From Thermoplasmatales archaeon (GTDB lineage Archaea > Thermoplasmatota > E2 > UBA202 > JdFR-43): a DNA stretch of 42,648 bases. Both the position numbers and the translations under genes were made by a program. Positions within the stretch are counted from its first letter, which is position 1. Each line of letters starts with the position of its first letter. The stretch spans positions 1-42,648 of the forward strand of contig JACIWB010000007.1 in the NCBI GenBank assembly GCA_014361245.1. The letters run 5' to 3'. Below, piece by piece: positions 33,925-42,380 of the stretch. The notes below the pieces were generated by a model. That model was not told the origin of the DNA, searched no databases, and saw nothing but the letters and a program-made list of their open reading frames with translations.

Positions 33925-35292
33925 GTGAAAAAGATAGTAAGCATTGCTTTAATCATCCTTACTTTAATTCCTCCATCTCTTCCCAAAAATTTATCTTTTG
34001 AAATTATTTATCCAAAAAATTCTTTTCCAGCAATAGTTGAAAAAGGTTCATCTTTTGAAATAATCATAGAAAATGTTCATTTCAGCAAAATAGAGGCAAA
34101 AATTGAAACTGCATATGAGCCAATTGAAGATGAAATTCATCTTGAAATCGAAAATATATCAAAAGGAGAAAAAATATGCATAAAAGCAAAAATTCCAGAA
34201 ATAGCTCATCCAGAACTTTATAACCTTACTGTTATAGTGGATGGCATCTCAAGGAAGGAGACAAGGGCGATAAAGGTTGTTGAAAATATATCAGGAAATT
34301 TTAAATTTGCCCATATAAGTGATTTGCATGTTGGGGATCCAAGAGGAGCAATGATAAATTTAAAGGAAAAAATTGGTTCAAGGGCAATAAAAAAATGCAT
34401 AGAGGAAATAAATCTAATTCAGCCAGATTTTGTTATAATTACTGGAGACCTTGTCTTTGGAGCAAGATATGAAGAAGAATATGAAAAATTGTATGAAATT
34501 TTGCAGGAATTTGATGTTCCTACCTATATTTGCCCAGGAAATCATGATGGATATGTAAATAAGCAGGATGGATTTGAATTATGGAGCAGATATTTTGGAT
34601 ATAAAAATTATTCATTCACCTATGGAAATGCACATTTTATAGTGGTAAATTCATATGACTGGGATAAAAAAGATAGGATTGCCTTTTCATTTATCCCTTT
34701 AAACTGGGGTGGCTGGATAGATGATGAGCAAATTGAATGGATTGAAGAAGAAATGAAAAAAGGAAATTATTCACTAAAATTTATTTGCCTTCATCACAAT
34801 CCTTTATGGGATACAGAAAATAATTCTCTTCTTGGCAAGGGATATTATGGAAGGGAAAAAATCCTTGATTTAATAAGAAATTATCGCATTGATTTTGTTC
34901 TTGCTGGGCATATACATGCTGACGACGTAACCTTTTTTGAAAACACAACATTTATTACAACAACTACTCCTTCAAGTTCTTGCAAGGATTACTGGGGATA
35001 TAGAATTATCGAATTTCGGAACTGGAGCATTTTTTCATTCAACTATAAAGAGCCAAAATATTCAATTCCTTCATATATGCTGAATTATACCTATGAAGGG
35101 GATAAAAAAATTATAGTTGAAAACAATCTTGAAATAAATTTAACAGTTCATCTTAAATTTTTTGTTAAAAAAGGAAATTATAAGGTTATAAATGGTTCAG
35201 TTGAGCTAATAAGGGAAAAAGATGGATTCATGGAAATATATGTAAGGAGCGATGTTGAGGGAAAAAGCATTAATGAAATTTATTTAATCTGA
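33925..35292 (+). CDS. Secreted calcineurin-like metallophosphoesterase
   Basis: 455 residues from a GTG start, with a signal peptide (KKIVSIALIILTLIPPSLP). A beta domain (about 20-125) precedes the metallophosphoesterase domain. Metal-binding motifs are complete: AHISDLHVGD, VIITGDLVF, CPGNHDGY, CLHHNPLW and LAGHIHADD. A C-terminal beta domain of about 80 residues follows. The enzyme hydrolyses phosphoesters (nucleotides, phospholipids or phosphoproteins) outside the cell. The 3' end overlaps pcn convergently by 9 nt. Gap 33778-33924 before it holds an AACTTTTTGAAAAAAGTT inverted repeat and no gene. Confidence 0.9.
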   Translation: MKKIVSIALIILTLIPPSLPKNLSFEIIYPKNSFPAIVEKGSSFEIIIENVHFSKIEAKIETAYEPIEDEIHLEIENISKGEKICIKAKIPEIAHPELYNLTVIVDGISRKETRAIKVVENISGNFKFAHISDLHVGDPRGAMINLKEKIGSRAIKKCIEEINLIQPDFVIITGDLVFGARYEEEYEKLYEILQEFDVPTYICPGNHDGYVNKQDGFELWSRYFGYKNYSFTYGNAHFIVVNSYDWDKKDRIAFSFIPLNWGGWIDDEQIEWIEEEMKKGNYSLKFICLHHNPLWDTENNSLLGKGYYGREKILDLIRNYRIDFVLAGHIHADDVTFFENTTFITTTTPSSSCKDYWGYRIIEFRNWSIFSFNYKEPKYSIPSYMLNYTYEGDKKIIVENNLEINLTVHLKFFVKKGNYKVINGSVELIREKDGFMEIYVRSDVEGKSINEIYLI

Positions 35293-36024
35293 CTCAATTC
35301 TTGGGGCGAGCAGATAAACTATTTTTATTACTCCTCCAGACACCTCAAAACTCAGTTTAACTGGATAATTATTTCCAAGATTTATTTTTATTTCAGGACT
35401 TGCCTCTTTTGCAATTTTAATCATATCTCCAAGATAGTCTATCGGAAACATGCTTTTTACTTTTTCCTCGCATTTTATACTTACAAGCTCCTCCTTTGGA
35501 ATTTTTAATTCTACACTGTCGTTATCTCCTTCCGCCTTCATTTCAAAATAATCTTTTCCTCCTTCAAGAATTATGTGGTCAGAAATTCCCTCAGCCGCTT
35601 TTATTATCCTATGCATTTGTTCTGTTGGAACAACAATTTCTGCTTGCAGCTCTAAAGAAGGAACTTTTGTATCAGGCATTTCTGAAGCATCGAGCAATCC
35701 AATCCTTTTTGTTATATTGCTAAAGCCTACAATCAGGCGCCCTTCTTTTTCATATTTTATTTCCACCATGTCATTGCTTCCCGCTATTTTTAAAATTCCA
35801 GAGAGTTTCTCTAAGTCAAAGGCTATTTCCTCCTCACCCTCCAATTTGTATTCATCGAAAGCATCCTTTTCTATCTTAAAGTCAATCATTCCGACATGTG
35901 CTGGGTCAACCATCCTTCCATATATTCCATCTTCCTTTATTTTTATCTTTGCTTCATCAACTAGTATCCCTATTGCATCAGTTATTAGTTTCATAAAATC
36001 CGCTTTTATTTTTCCTTGGAACAT
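35284..36024 (-). CDS. pcn: DNA polymerase sliding clamp (PCNA)
   Basis: 246 residues, the standard archaeal PCNA length. It begins MFQGKIKADFMKLITDAIG, has GIYGRMVDPAHVGMIDFKI, the interdomain linker region with KVPSLELQAEIVV, LGDMIKIAKEASPEIKI and the diagnostic C-terminus IVYLLAPRIESD. It forms a ring that tethers polymerase, FEN1 and ligase through PIP boxes. One copy in the window; a homotrimer is likely but cannot be confirmed. Confidence 0.95.
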   Translation of the reverse strand: MFQGKIKADFMKLITDAIGILVDEAKIKIKEDGIYGRMVDPAHVGMIDFKIEKDAFDEYKLEGEEEIAFDLEKLSGILKIAGSNDMVEIKYEKEGRLIVGFSNITKRIGLLDASEMPDTKVPSLELQAEIVVPTEQMHRIIKAAEGISDHIILEGGKDYFEMKAEGDNDSVELKIPKEELVSIKCEEKVKSMFPIDYLGDMIKIAKEASPEIKINLGNNYPVKLSFEVSGGVIKIVYLLAPRIESD

Positions 36025-36071
36025 TGTTTAAATAATACTTTTCTATTTAAAAACATAGCGATGGTGATAAA

Positions 36072-36581
36072 ATGCTGATTGATATAATAAAAAATAGGAG
36101 AAGTGTAAGGGAATATGAAGAAAAAGATGTCCCAGATGAACTAATTCTCGAAATAATAGAGCACGCCCGCCTTGCCCCCTCCGCAAAAAATCTTCAGGAA
36201 TGGAAATTCATCATCGTAAAAGATAAGACTAGGAGGCAAAAGCTATGCGAGGCGGCAAAAAATCAGAAATTTGTGGCGGAGGCGCCTGTTGTGATAGCAG
36301 GCATCGCAACCTATACTGACTATGTGATGAGCAATGGGGTTACTGCCTGCCATGTTGACCTTGCTATCGCGATGGAGCATATTGCTCTTGCTGCTGCTGA
36401 AAGGGGCTTGGGAACTTGCTGGATAGGAGCATTTTATCAGGAAAAGGCAAAGGAAGTGCTTAAAGTTCCAGATAATTGTAAGATAATTGCGTTGATGACA
36501 CTTGGCTATCCTAAGGATAGGCCTGTTGAAAAGAGAAGAAAGAGTATGGATGAAATAGTTTGCTGGGAAGAATTTAAATGA
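36072..36581 (+). CDS. Nitroreductase-family flavoprotein
   Basis: 169 residues. A strong GGTGAT ribosome-binding site lies 3 nt before the ATG. FMN-binding motifs are IKNRRSVREYEEKDV and ARLAPSAKNLQEWKF near the N-terminus, with GLGTCWIGAFYQE later and MTLGYPKDRPVEKRRK near the end. Such enzymes reduce nitro or quinone compounds with NAD(P)H; the physiological substrate is unknown. Overlaps the next gene as ATGA. Confidence 0.9.
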   Translation: MLIDIIKNRRSVREYEEKDVPDELILEIIEHARLAPSAKNLQEWKFIIVKDKTRRQKLCEAAKNQKFVAEAPVVIAGIATYTDYVMSNGVTACHVDLAIAMEHIALAAAERGLGTCWIGAFYQEKAKEVLKVPDNCKIIALMTLGYPKDRPVEKRRKSMDEIVCWEEFK

Positions 36582-36928
36582 AAATCTGGCAGAAAATTTT
36601 GTTGATTTCTTTTTCAATATTTTTAATCTGCATATTTTTGATGTGGTGGATGAACTACGAGCCATTGAAAATAAAAATAAAGAATGAAAGGAATGAAACA
36701 TTGAGCATAGAAATTAATCTTTTAACTTTGGATAACAAAGAGATTTTTAATCAGAGCCTTTCCTTGAAGGAAAATGAAAGCATGGTAATTGAGAATGTTA
36801 CAAATATGGCAAGCAACTACTATATTGAAATAATAGCTGGAAATGAAAGCAAAAAGAAAAAAATAACATATGGAAAATATCATGAAGAAATAGAAATTTT
36901 TATAGGAGAGGAAATAGAAATTTTATGA
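36578..36928 (+). CDS. Small membrane-anchored protein
   Basis: 116 residues with one N-terminal membrane helix (ILLISFSIFLICIFLMWWM) and an external beta-like domain (LKIKIKNERNETLSIEINLL) that contains several N-glycosylation sequons. It is translationally coupled to the nitroreductase. No known family is recognised. Confidence 0.7.
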   Translation: MKIWQKILLISFSIFLICIFLMWWMNYEPLKIKIKNERNETLSIEINLLTLDNKEIFNQSLSLKENESMVIENVTNMASNYYIEIIAGNESKKKKITYGKYHEEIEIFIGEEIEIL

Positions 36929-36929
36929 T

Positions 36930-38606
36930 TTACATTTCTTCCAGAGCTTCTATTCCAAGGAGATTTAAGCAATTTTTTAAAACCTGCCTTGTTGCATTTA
37001 CAAGAGCAATTCTTTCCTTCTCTTTTTCATCTCCAATAACCCTGCAATCTCTATAAAATAAATTAAAACGCGCCGCCAGCTTATAGGCGTATTCCGCCAT
37101 AGTTGATGGGTTTCTGTTTTCTATGCTTTCCTTAACAATTTCTGGAAAATATGCAATTGTTTTTATCAATTCTATTTCGCTTTCATGCTCATACCTTGGC
37201 TTAATCTTTTCGTATTTAACCTTTTTCAATATTGAACAGCATCTTGCATGTGCATATTGAATAAAAGGAGCACTTTCTCCTTCAAAATTCAGGGCATCTT
37301 CCCATTTGAAAACTATTGCTTTGTCTGGCTTAACCTTTATTATATTATATCTTATTGCTCCAATTGCAACATTTCTTGCTATATATTCAATTTTATCATC
37401 TTTCCTCCTCTTTTTTACTTCCTCTCTTGCTCTTTCAATCGCTTCTTCAATTAAATCATCCAAATAAATTACTCTTCCTTTTCTCGTTGACATTTTTCCT
37501 TCTGGCAAGCTAACAAATGCATAGAATATGTTTTCAGGAATTTTTTTGTTCAAAATTTTTAAAATTATTTCAACACATTTTGCCTCGAGCTTATGATCCT
37601 CGCCCAGAATATTTATCATTATATCTGCTCTGCTTCCTTTCCATATATGATACGCAATATCTCTAAGGGCATAGAGAGAAGTTCTATCGCTTCTTGTCAA
37701 AAAGAATTTATTATTCTTTCCATGTATTCCGAAAGGCTCTAAATCAAGATATAAGGCATTTTCCTCCTCCCTTATATATTCCGTAGAAGAAATTTCATCA
37801 ATTAATTTTTCAACGCTTCCATCTATAACAAATCTTGATTCTTCAACAAATTCATCAATGCTAATATTTATATTTTTTAGTGATTCTTTTATTCCATCGA
37901 GAACTTTTTCATATACTTCCCCTATTTCCTTCAAAATTTTTTCATCCCCTCTTTCGCATTTCCTTACTATTTCATTTATTTCATTTTTAACTTTTTCATT
38001 CTTTTCCATCATTTCATAAGCCCTTTTATAATATTCAACAAAAAAATGGTCCAATTTTTTATTCTCCTCCTTAATTTTCAAATTTTTTACCCCCCAGAAA
38101 AGAATTGCAACCTGCTTTCCCATATCATCAACATAGTATTGAGTTATAACATCATATCCTCCAAACTTGAGCAATCTTGCAATAGTATCTCCAATTATCG
38201 GATTTCTTGCCCTTCCAACATGCAACGGCCCATTTGGGTTTGCTGAAGTATGCTCTACAATAATCTTTATACCTTTTTTTTCAAATCCACCAAAATTATT
38301 TCCCATTTCATCTATTAAATTTAGAGTTTCCTCTGCAACCCTCTTTTCATCTATATAAAAATTTATGTATCCGTTTATTGCTTCCGCCCTTTTAATCAAC
38401 CCCCCTTCCATTTTTCTGCTTATCTCCTCTGCTACTTCAACTGGATTTTTTTTAATAATTTTTGCAAGAGAAAAGCATGCAAATGATGCATCTCCTACTT
38501 TCTGCTTCTCAATTTTTATTTCATGTTCAATTCCATAATTTTTTTTAATTGTATCCGCAAGCCTTTTTTTAACTTCCTCATAAAATTTTTCATATGTATA
38601 TTTCAT
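36930..38606 (-). CDS. argS: Arginyl-tRNA synthetase
   Basis: 558 residues. The N-terminal additional domain (1-95) is followed by a HIGH-motif equivalent HVGR in SANPNGPLHVGRARNPIIGD, YYVDDMGKQV, and LGEDHKLEAKCVEIIL. The KMSKS loop is KMSTRKG in SLPEGKMSTRKGRVIYLDD. The C-terminal anticodon-binding DALR-type domain has AYKLAARFNLFYRDCRVIGD. It charges tRNA-Arg. Third gene of an operon, overlapping dys by 4 nt. Confidence 0.95.
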   Translation of the reverse strand: MKYTYEKFYEEVKKRLADTIKKNYGIEHEIKIEKQKVGDASFACFSLAKIIKKNPVEVAEEISRKMEGGLIKRAEAINGYINFYIDEKRVAEETLNLIDEMGNNFGGFEKKGIKIIVEHTSANPNGPLHVGRARNPIIGDTIARLLKFGGYDVITQYYVDDMGKQVAILFWGVKNLKIKEENKKLDHFFVEYYKRAYEMMEKNEKVKNEINEIVRKCERGDEKILKEIGEVYEKVLDGIKESLKNINISIDEFVEESRFVIDGSVEKLIDEISSTEYIREEENALYLDLEPFGIHGKNNKFFLTRSDRTSLYALRDIAYHIWKGSRADIMINILGEDHKLEAKCVEIILKILNKKIPENIFYAFVSLPEGKMSTRKGRVIYLDDLIEEAIERAREEVKKRRKDDKIEYIARNVAIGAIRYNIIKVKPDKAIVFKWEDALNFEGESAPFIQYAHARCCSILKKVKYEKIKPRYEHESEIELIKTIAYFPEIVKESIENRNPSTMAEYAYKLAARFNLFYRDCRVIGDEKEKERIALVNATRQVLKNCLNLLGIEALEEM

Positions 38607-39580
38607 CTTACTTCTTTAACCATTTTTTTCAAAAACTCATCCCTTTTACTGTAAAGTCTTTTATGCTTCCTCCTCCTGTTTTTAACACTTGAAAAAAGTA
38701 AAGGAGCAACTATTGTTGCATCTCCATAAACAGTAACATATGTCTCTGATTTTGCATTTATCTTTTTCCAGGAAATTGCTTCTTGAGGGGTAGCCCCAGA
38801 TAACCCGCCGTATGGCGGCACATCACTTGTTATCTGGATGAAGTAGTTATGTCCCCTTTCCTTCTTTTTAAATATCTGGCTAATCATTGGCTGGGTCTGC
38901 ATGAAGAAATTTTTTGGTGCCCCCCCGCCAAGAATTACCGCCCCACTTTTTTTGCTGTTGTATATTATTGCTGTTGTTTCAAGGACATCCCTTTCGGCAT
39001 CTGTATGAATTTTTTTATTTTTTGCCCTAAGATAAGCTAAATTCATTCCAATTGAAGAATCTCCAGGAGAAGGACAATATATTGGCACATCATATTTTGC
39101 ACATGTTGCAAGAAGCGAAAAATCTGGCTTTTTGGAGTTTTCTAGCAATTTTTTTCCTAAATAGTTGTGTATTTCTGCTGTTGAAAAATTTCCTTCAATA
39201 TCAAAATTTTCCTGTATATATCTATCTGTCTCAAAAAGGGTTTCAAGGGGAATAAATATATCATATATCCTTACAATTCCGTTTTTAGCGAGTTCGCGGT
39301 CATCCACATTAAAGCTTCCCTTATAAACTGGCAAATCAAGAGCAAAATGCATGTCATGATATAAATTTGCACCAGTTGAAATTATAAAATCAACAAGCCC
39401 TCGCCTCACCATTTCAATTATCGCCCCTCCAAGCCCCGCAGGAATAATTGCCCCAGCAAGGGTAAAGCATATTGTTGCATCCTCATCAATCATCTTTTTA
39501 TATATCTCGCAGGCCTCAGCAAGGCGGGCGGAATTAAATGCATATCCATATGGTGAAAAAATAGGATTTATTTTCTTCAT
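38603..39580 (-). CDS. dys: Deoxyhypusine synthase
   Basis: 325 residues. Motifs are CFTLAGAIIPAGLGG, IISTGANLYHDMHFAL, CPSPGDSSIGMNLAYLRAKN and the active-site lysine region ILGGGAPKNFFMQTQPM. The C-terminus includes ATPQEAISWKKINAKSETYV. The enzyme transfers the aminobutyl group of spermidine to a lysine of aIF5A in an NAD-dependent reaction. It sits between pdaD (2 nt gap) and argS (ATGA overlap). The aIF5A gene is not in the window. Confidence 0.95.
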   Translation of the reverse strand: MKKINPIFSPYGYAFNSARLAEACEIYKKMIDEDATICFTLAGAIIPAGLGGAIIEMVRRGLVDFIISTGANLYHDMHFALDLPVYKGSFNVDDRELAKNGIVRIYDIFIPLETLFETDRYIQENFDIEGNFSTAEIHNYLGKKLLENSKKPDFSLLATCAKYDVPIYCPSPGDSSIGMNLAYLRAKNKKIHTDAERDVLETTAIIYNSKKSGAVILGGGAPKNFFMQTQPMISQIFKKKERGHNYFIQITSDVPPYGGLSGATPQEAISWKKINAKSETYVTVYGDATIVAPLLFSSVKNRRRKHKRLYSKRDEFLKKMVKEVR

Positions 39581-39582
39581 TT

Positions 39583-40128
39583 TTAGTCAACTATAAAAAC
39601 AGCAGCAGCAACAACGCTCGTCCATAGGCCATGGATATCTCCTCTTGCAGTTTGTGTTATATTGCTTGCTTTAACAAATTTTCCGCTCATTCTGAAAACC
39701 TGCTTCTTTTCATCCCATGCTTTATTTGGGTCAAATTCTATTCCAAGAGTTGTTGCAAGCATTGTGGCTGCCAAATCTTCTGATTTTTCTCCCGCTATTT
39801 TTGCACATTCTCCAAAACTATGATATTCTGATAGATAGCCATATAAGTTTCTATCTTTAGGAATTGCAATTCCAACAGATGCAGCAATCAGGCGATTTGG
39901 TTCATTTGTTGAGTTTCTTGCAATAACGACATATGTTATCTGTCCAGGAGAAAGCAATTTTTTTCCTCTTTCAGCAGATATAATCTTGCAATGGGGGGGA
40001 ACTATACTTGACACACTCACAAGGTTGCAGTGCTGGATACCAGCATTTCTTAATGCTAACTCAAAAGATTGAAGTTGATCCTTATGCTTCCCTACTCCCT
40101 TAGTAAGAAACAATTTTGTAGGAATCAC
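39583..40128 (-). CDS. pdaD: Pyruvoyl-dependent arginine decarboxylase
   Basis: 181 residues from a GTG start, with TTTAATATTCG upstream as a possible TATA element. The proenzyme cleaves itself at the Ser40-Ser41 pair in SVSSIVPPH, leaving a pyruvoyl group on the alpha chain. [19 protein letters not shown] and [20 protein letters not shown] are family motifs, as is [11 protein letters not shown]. It makes agmatine, the first step of archaeal polyamine synthesis, feeding spermidine for deoxyhypusine synthase encoded next to it. Confidence 0.94.
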   Translation of the reverse strand: MIPTKLFLTKGVGKHKDQLQSFELALRNAGIQHCNLVSVSSIVPPHCKIISAERGKKLLSPGQITYVVIARNSTNEPNRLIAASVGIAIPKDRNLYGYLSEYHSFGECAKIAGEKSEDLAATMLATTLGIEFDPNKAWDEKKQVFRMSGKFVKASNITQTARGDIHGLWTSVVAAAVFIVD

Positions 40129-40149
40129 AAAAGTAATTAAATTCGAATA

Positions 40150-41415
40150 TTAAAGTTTAATGCTTTGCAAAAAATAGTTTTTCAAAAATTCATCCCATTG
40201 AGTAAATTTTGAAAAAGAAAGGTCTTCATAGTTGGATGGCAATTTTTTTAAAAGTATTGGCTTATTATAAAGAAATTCTTCCTCTGGGAAATATATACTC
40301 AATCCATTATCGAGCCCAGAAATTGTTTTTTTACAGAGAATAGCATCATTTATGCTTTTCATAATATCCTCGCAAATATTTTTTATTTCATCATTTTTAG
40401 AATAATTTTTTAGATTTTCAAGAAAATTGTATAAATCTATGTTGCAATCATATGCATATATTTCAATTGATAGCATATCATATATTGGATAGAAAATATG
40501 GTATTTTGGACTCCATTTACCGTATTCGTTTGAATTAATTCTTGCATATTTTACTGCCTCCATATCATTTATTATTGTTTTTGATAATTCATCCAATCCC
40601 TTTACAATTTTTTCTAACTTACTTAAATTTATTGCTGAAAGAGTTGTGTTTATTGTTACTATATTCAACTTTTTAAACGGCAGGATATCGAAAAATTTTG
40701 CTATAAAATTATTGCATGGATGATAAACCTTTGACTCAAAAAATTTTACAGTTTCTACAGCAAATTTTTCAGCATCCTCACGGAGAGTAGATATTACTTT
40801 CACATCTGGCCATATATCCAAAAATGGATTATCAGTTTCCATTGCCACAAAATAGTTTGCATAAGGAGAAATTTCATATGCTACCTCTATCATTCCTTGT
40901 AAGCATGCTACAAAACTAACTAACTCGATTTTCCTTTTTCCATCCTCAGTTATATTCTTCAAAACATTTCCCATTGAGGGAGTAGTTATAAGATTAAAAT
41001 TTCTGTATCCATACCTATAATCAGGGCATATGCCTTGCCATCCAGGTCCAACAGAAATTATCAGGAGCGCATACCGTTTTGCTGGATAATTTTCAATTGA
41101 AAATCTGCAGAATTTTTCAAGCGTCTCACTTTTTCCAGTATCCGATTCTCTTTCCCATGGAAGCTCTATTAAATTGTCCTTTTCAATTTTATACAGAAAT
41201 GTATCATTATCAGCGAATCCATCAACGAGCGCGACTATGTTAATCCTATCATTTTCTACCCTGCTAAGATTCTGTAGATATAATTTTGCATTATTACACA
41301 TTTTGTTCTCTGTAGCAATATAAAACATCAGTGTCCATTCCTTGCCAGATTTGCCAGCATTTAATGGAATAACAGAAAGAATTATTATTATCGCAAATAG
41401 AGAAGAAAGCTTCAT
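40150..41415 (-). CDS. Secreted clostripain-like (C11) protein, catalytic His replaced
   Basis: 421 residues with a signal peptide (MKLSSLFAIIIILSVIPL) and the clostripain opening WTLMFYIATENKM. Where active relatives have an HGSGW-type motif, this protein has SVGPGWQGI (Val122 at the His position). The later Cys171 in FVACLQGMIEVAYEI is kept, 49 residues away. It is probably not a normal peptidase and may be a pseudoenzyme or binding protein. The start follows GGAGG and lies 1 nt after the nop5 stop, so it is translationally coupled to nop5. Confidence 0.82.
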   Translation of the reverse strand: MKLSSLFAIIIILSVIPLNAGKSGKEWTLMFYIATENKMCNNAKLYLQNLSRVENDRINIVALVDGFADNDTFLYKIEKDNLIELPWERESDTGKSETLEKFCRFSIENYPAKRYALLIISVGPGWQGICPDYRYGYRNFNLITTPSMGNVLKNITEDGKRKIELVSFVACLQGMIEVAYEISPYANYFVAMETDNPFLDIWPDVKVISTLREDAEKFAVETVKFFESKVYHPCNNFIAKFFDILPFKKLNIVTINTTLSAINLSKLEKIVKGLDELSKTIINDMEAVKYARINSNEYGKWSPKYHIFYPIYDMLSIEIYAYDCNIDLYNFLENLKNYSKNDEIKNICEDIMKSINDAILCKKTISGLDNGLSIYFPEEEFLYNKPILLKKLPSNYEDLSFSKFTQWDEFLKNYFLQSIKL

Positions 41416-41416
41416 T

Positions 41417-42352
41417 TTATCCTCCCAAAATTCTTTTATATTCTTCCTCCATTTCCTTCCTTAATTTTTCCCCCATGATGTTTCCAGTAAATGCATCCGC
41501 TCTTGCAGCAATTGAAATTTTTGAAGCCAAAAATCTCGCTATCTTTCCTCTTTTATTTCTAGGAGCTCTATTTATCATTTCATGCTGGAAAATTATACCA
41601 TGTTTCGGCGGCGGTGTGCTGTCTTTCAGGTGCCTGAAAAGAGCTCTTTCTGCTCCGAGAAGCTGTACTGTGCTTGCGGGCATTTTCGCGAGATTGTCTA
41701 TGCTTCCTGCTTTTGAAACGAGCTTTGATGCTATTGAATGGCCGACAAGTGCTGTTAGATTTGGTGCAATTTCCTCCATCGCCATTTTTATGTAATTCTC
41801 CAAATCATCTCTTGCACTATTCAAAGATTTTATTACTTTCGCTATATTTTTGAGGTTTTTTTCCTCTTCCTTATCTATTTCTTCCCCGCCTATTTCCAAA
41901 TCAAAAATTCTATCTATATCTTCATCAAATGAAAAATATTCATACCAGCTCCTCACTCTTTCAAGCAATATGTTTATAACCTTATTTATATCCTCTATTG
42001 CATTAACTGCCTCAACTATTCTTTTTTCCCTTTTCTTTTGCTCTTCTTCAATTTTTTTAATTGAAAGCTTTATGCATGCTTCTCTTAGCAAATTTTTTCC
42101 ATAGCCAAATTCTTCAGCATTTATTTTAATTTCTCTGAATTTTCCATCTTTTCCAATTCCGAGCAATCTTTTTTCCCCAACAACTGGCTTATGTTCGGAA
42201 AATTTTATTTCTTCTTCGAGCAATTCATTTTTTGAAATTTTATATAGCCTTTTTGCTATTTCATCAGCATCCTTTGGAAAAAGAATTTTATCCTTAATCC
42301 TTTTTTCATCATAAAGAAATACTCCGAACCATTTTGTTGCCATGTATAGCAT
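41417..42352 (-). CDS. nop5: Nop5 (Nop56/58-like) C/D-box RNP protein
   Basis: 311 residues (or 308 from the second ATG at 42343). An N-terminal domain with KWFGVFLYDEKRIKDKILF is shortened relative to some archaeal Nop5. The coiled coil (about 95-200) and the Nop domain follow: ALVGHSIASKLVSKAGS, LAKMPASTVQLLGAERALF, GIIFQHEMINRAPRNKRGK and ISIAARADAF. It bridges L7Ae-bound C/D sRNA and fibrillarin for 2'-O-methylation. In many archaea the fibrillarin gene is next to it; here the neighbour is a clostripain-like gene. Confidence 0.95.
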   Translation of the reverse strand: MLYMATKWFGVFLYDEKRIKDKILFPKDADEIAKRLYKISKNELLEEEIKFSEHKPVVGEKRLLGIGKDGKFREIKINAEEFGYGKNLLREACIKLSIKKIEEEQKKREKRIVEAVNAIEDINKVINILLERVRSWYEYFSFDEDIDRIFDLEIGGEEIDKEEEKNLKNIAKVIKSLNSARDDLENYIKMAMEEIAPNLTALVGHSIASKLVSKAGSIDNLAKMPASTVQLLGAERALFRHLKDSTPPPKHGIIFQHEMINRAPRNKRGKIARFLASKISIAARADAFTGNIMGEKLRKEMEEEYKRILGG

Positions 42353-42380
42353 GAATATAAATCGGAAGTTATTCTAAAAT

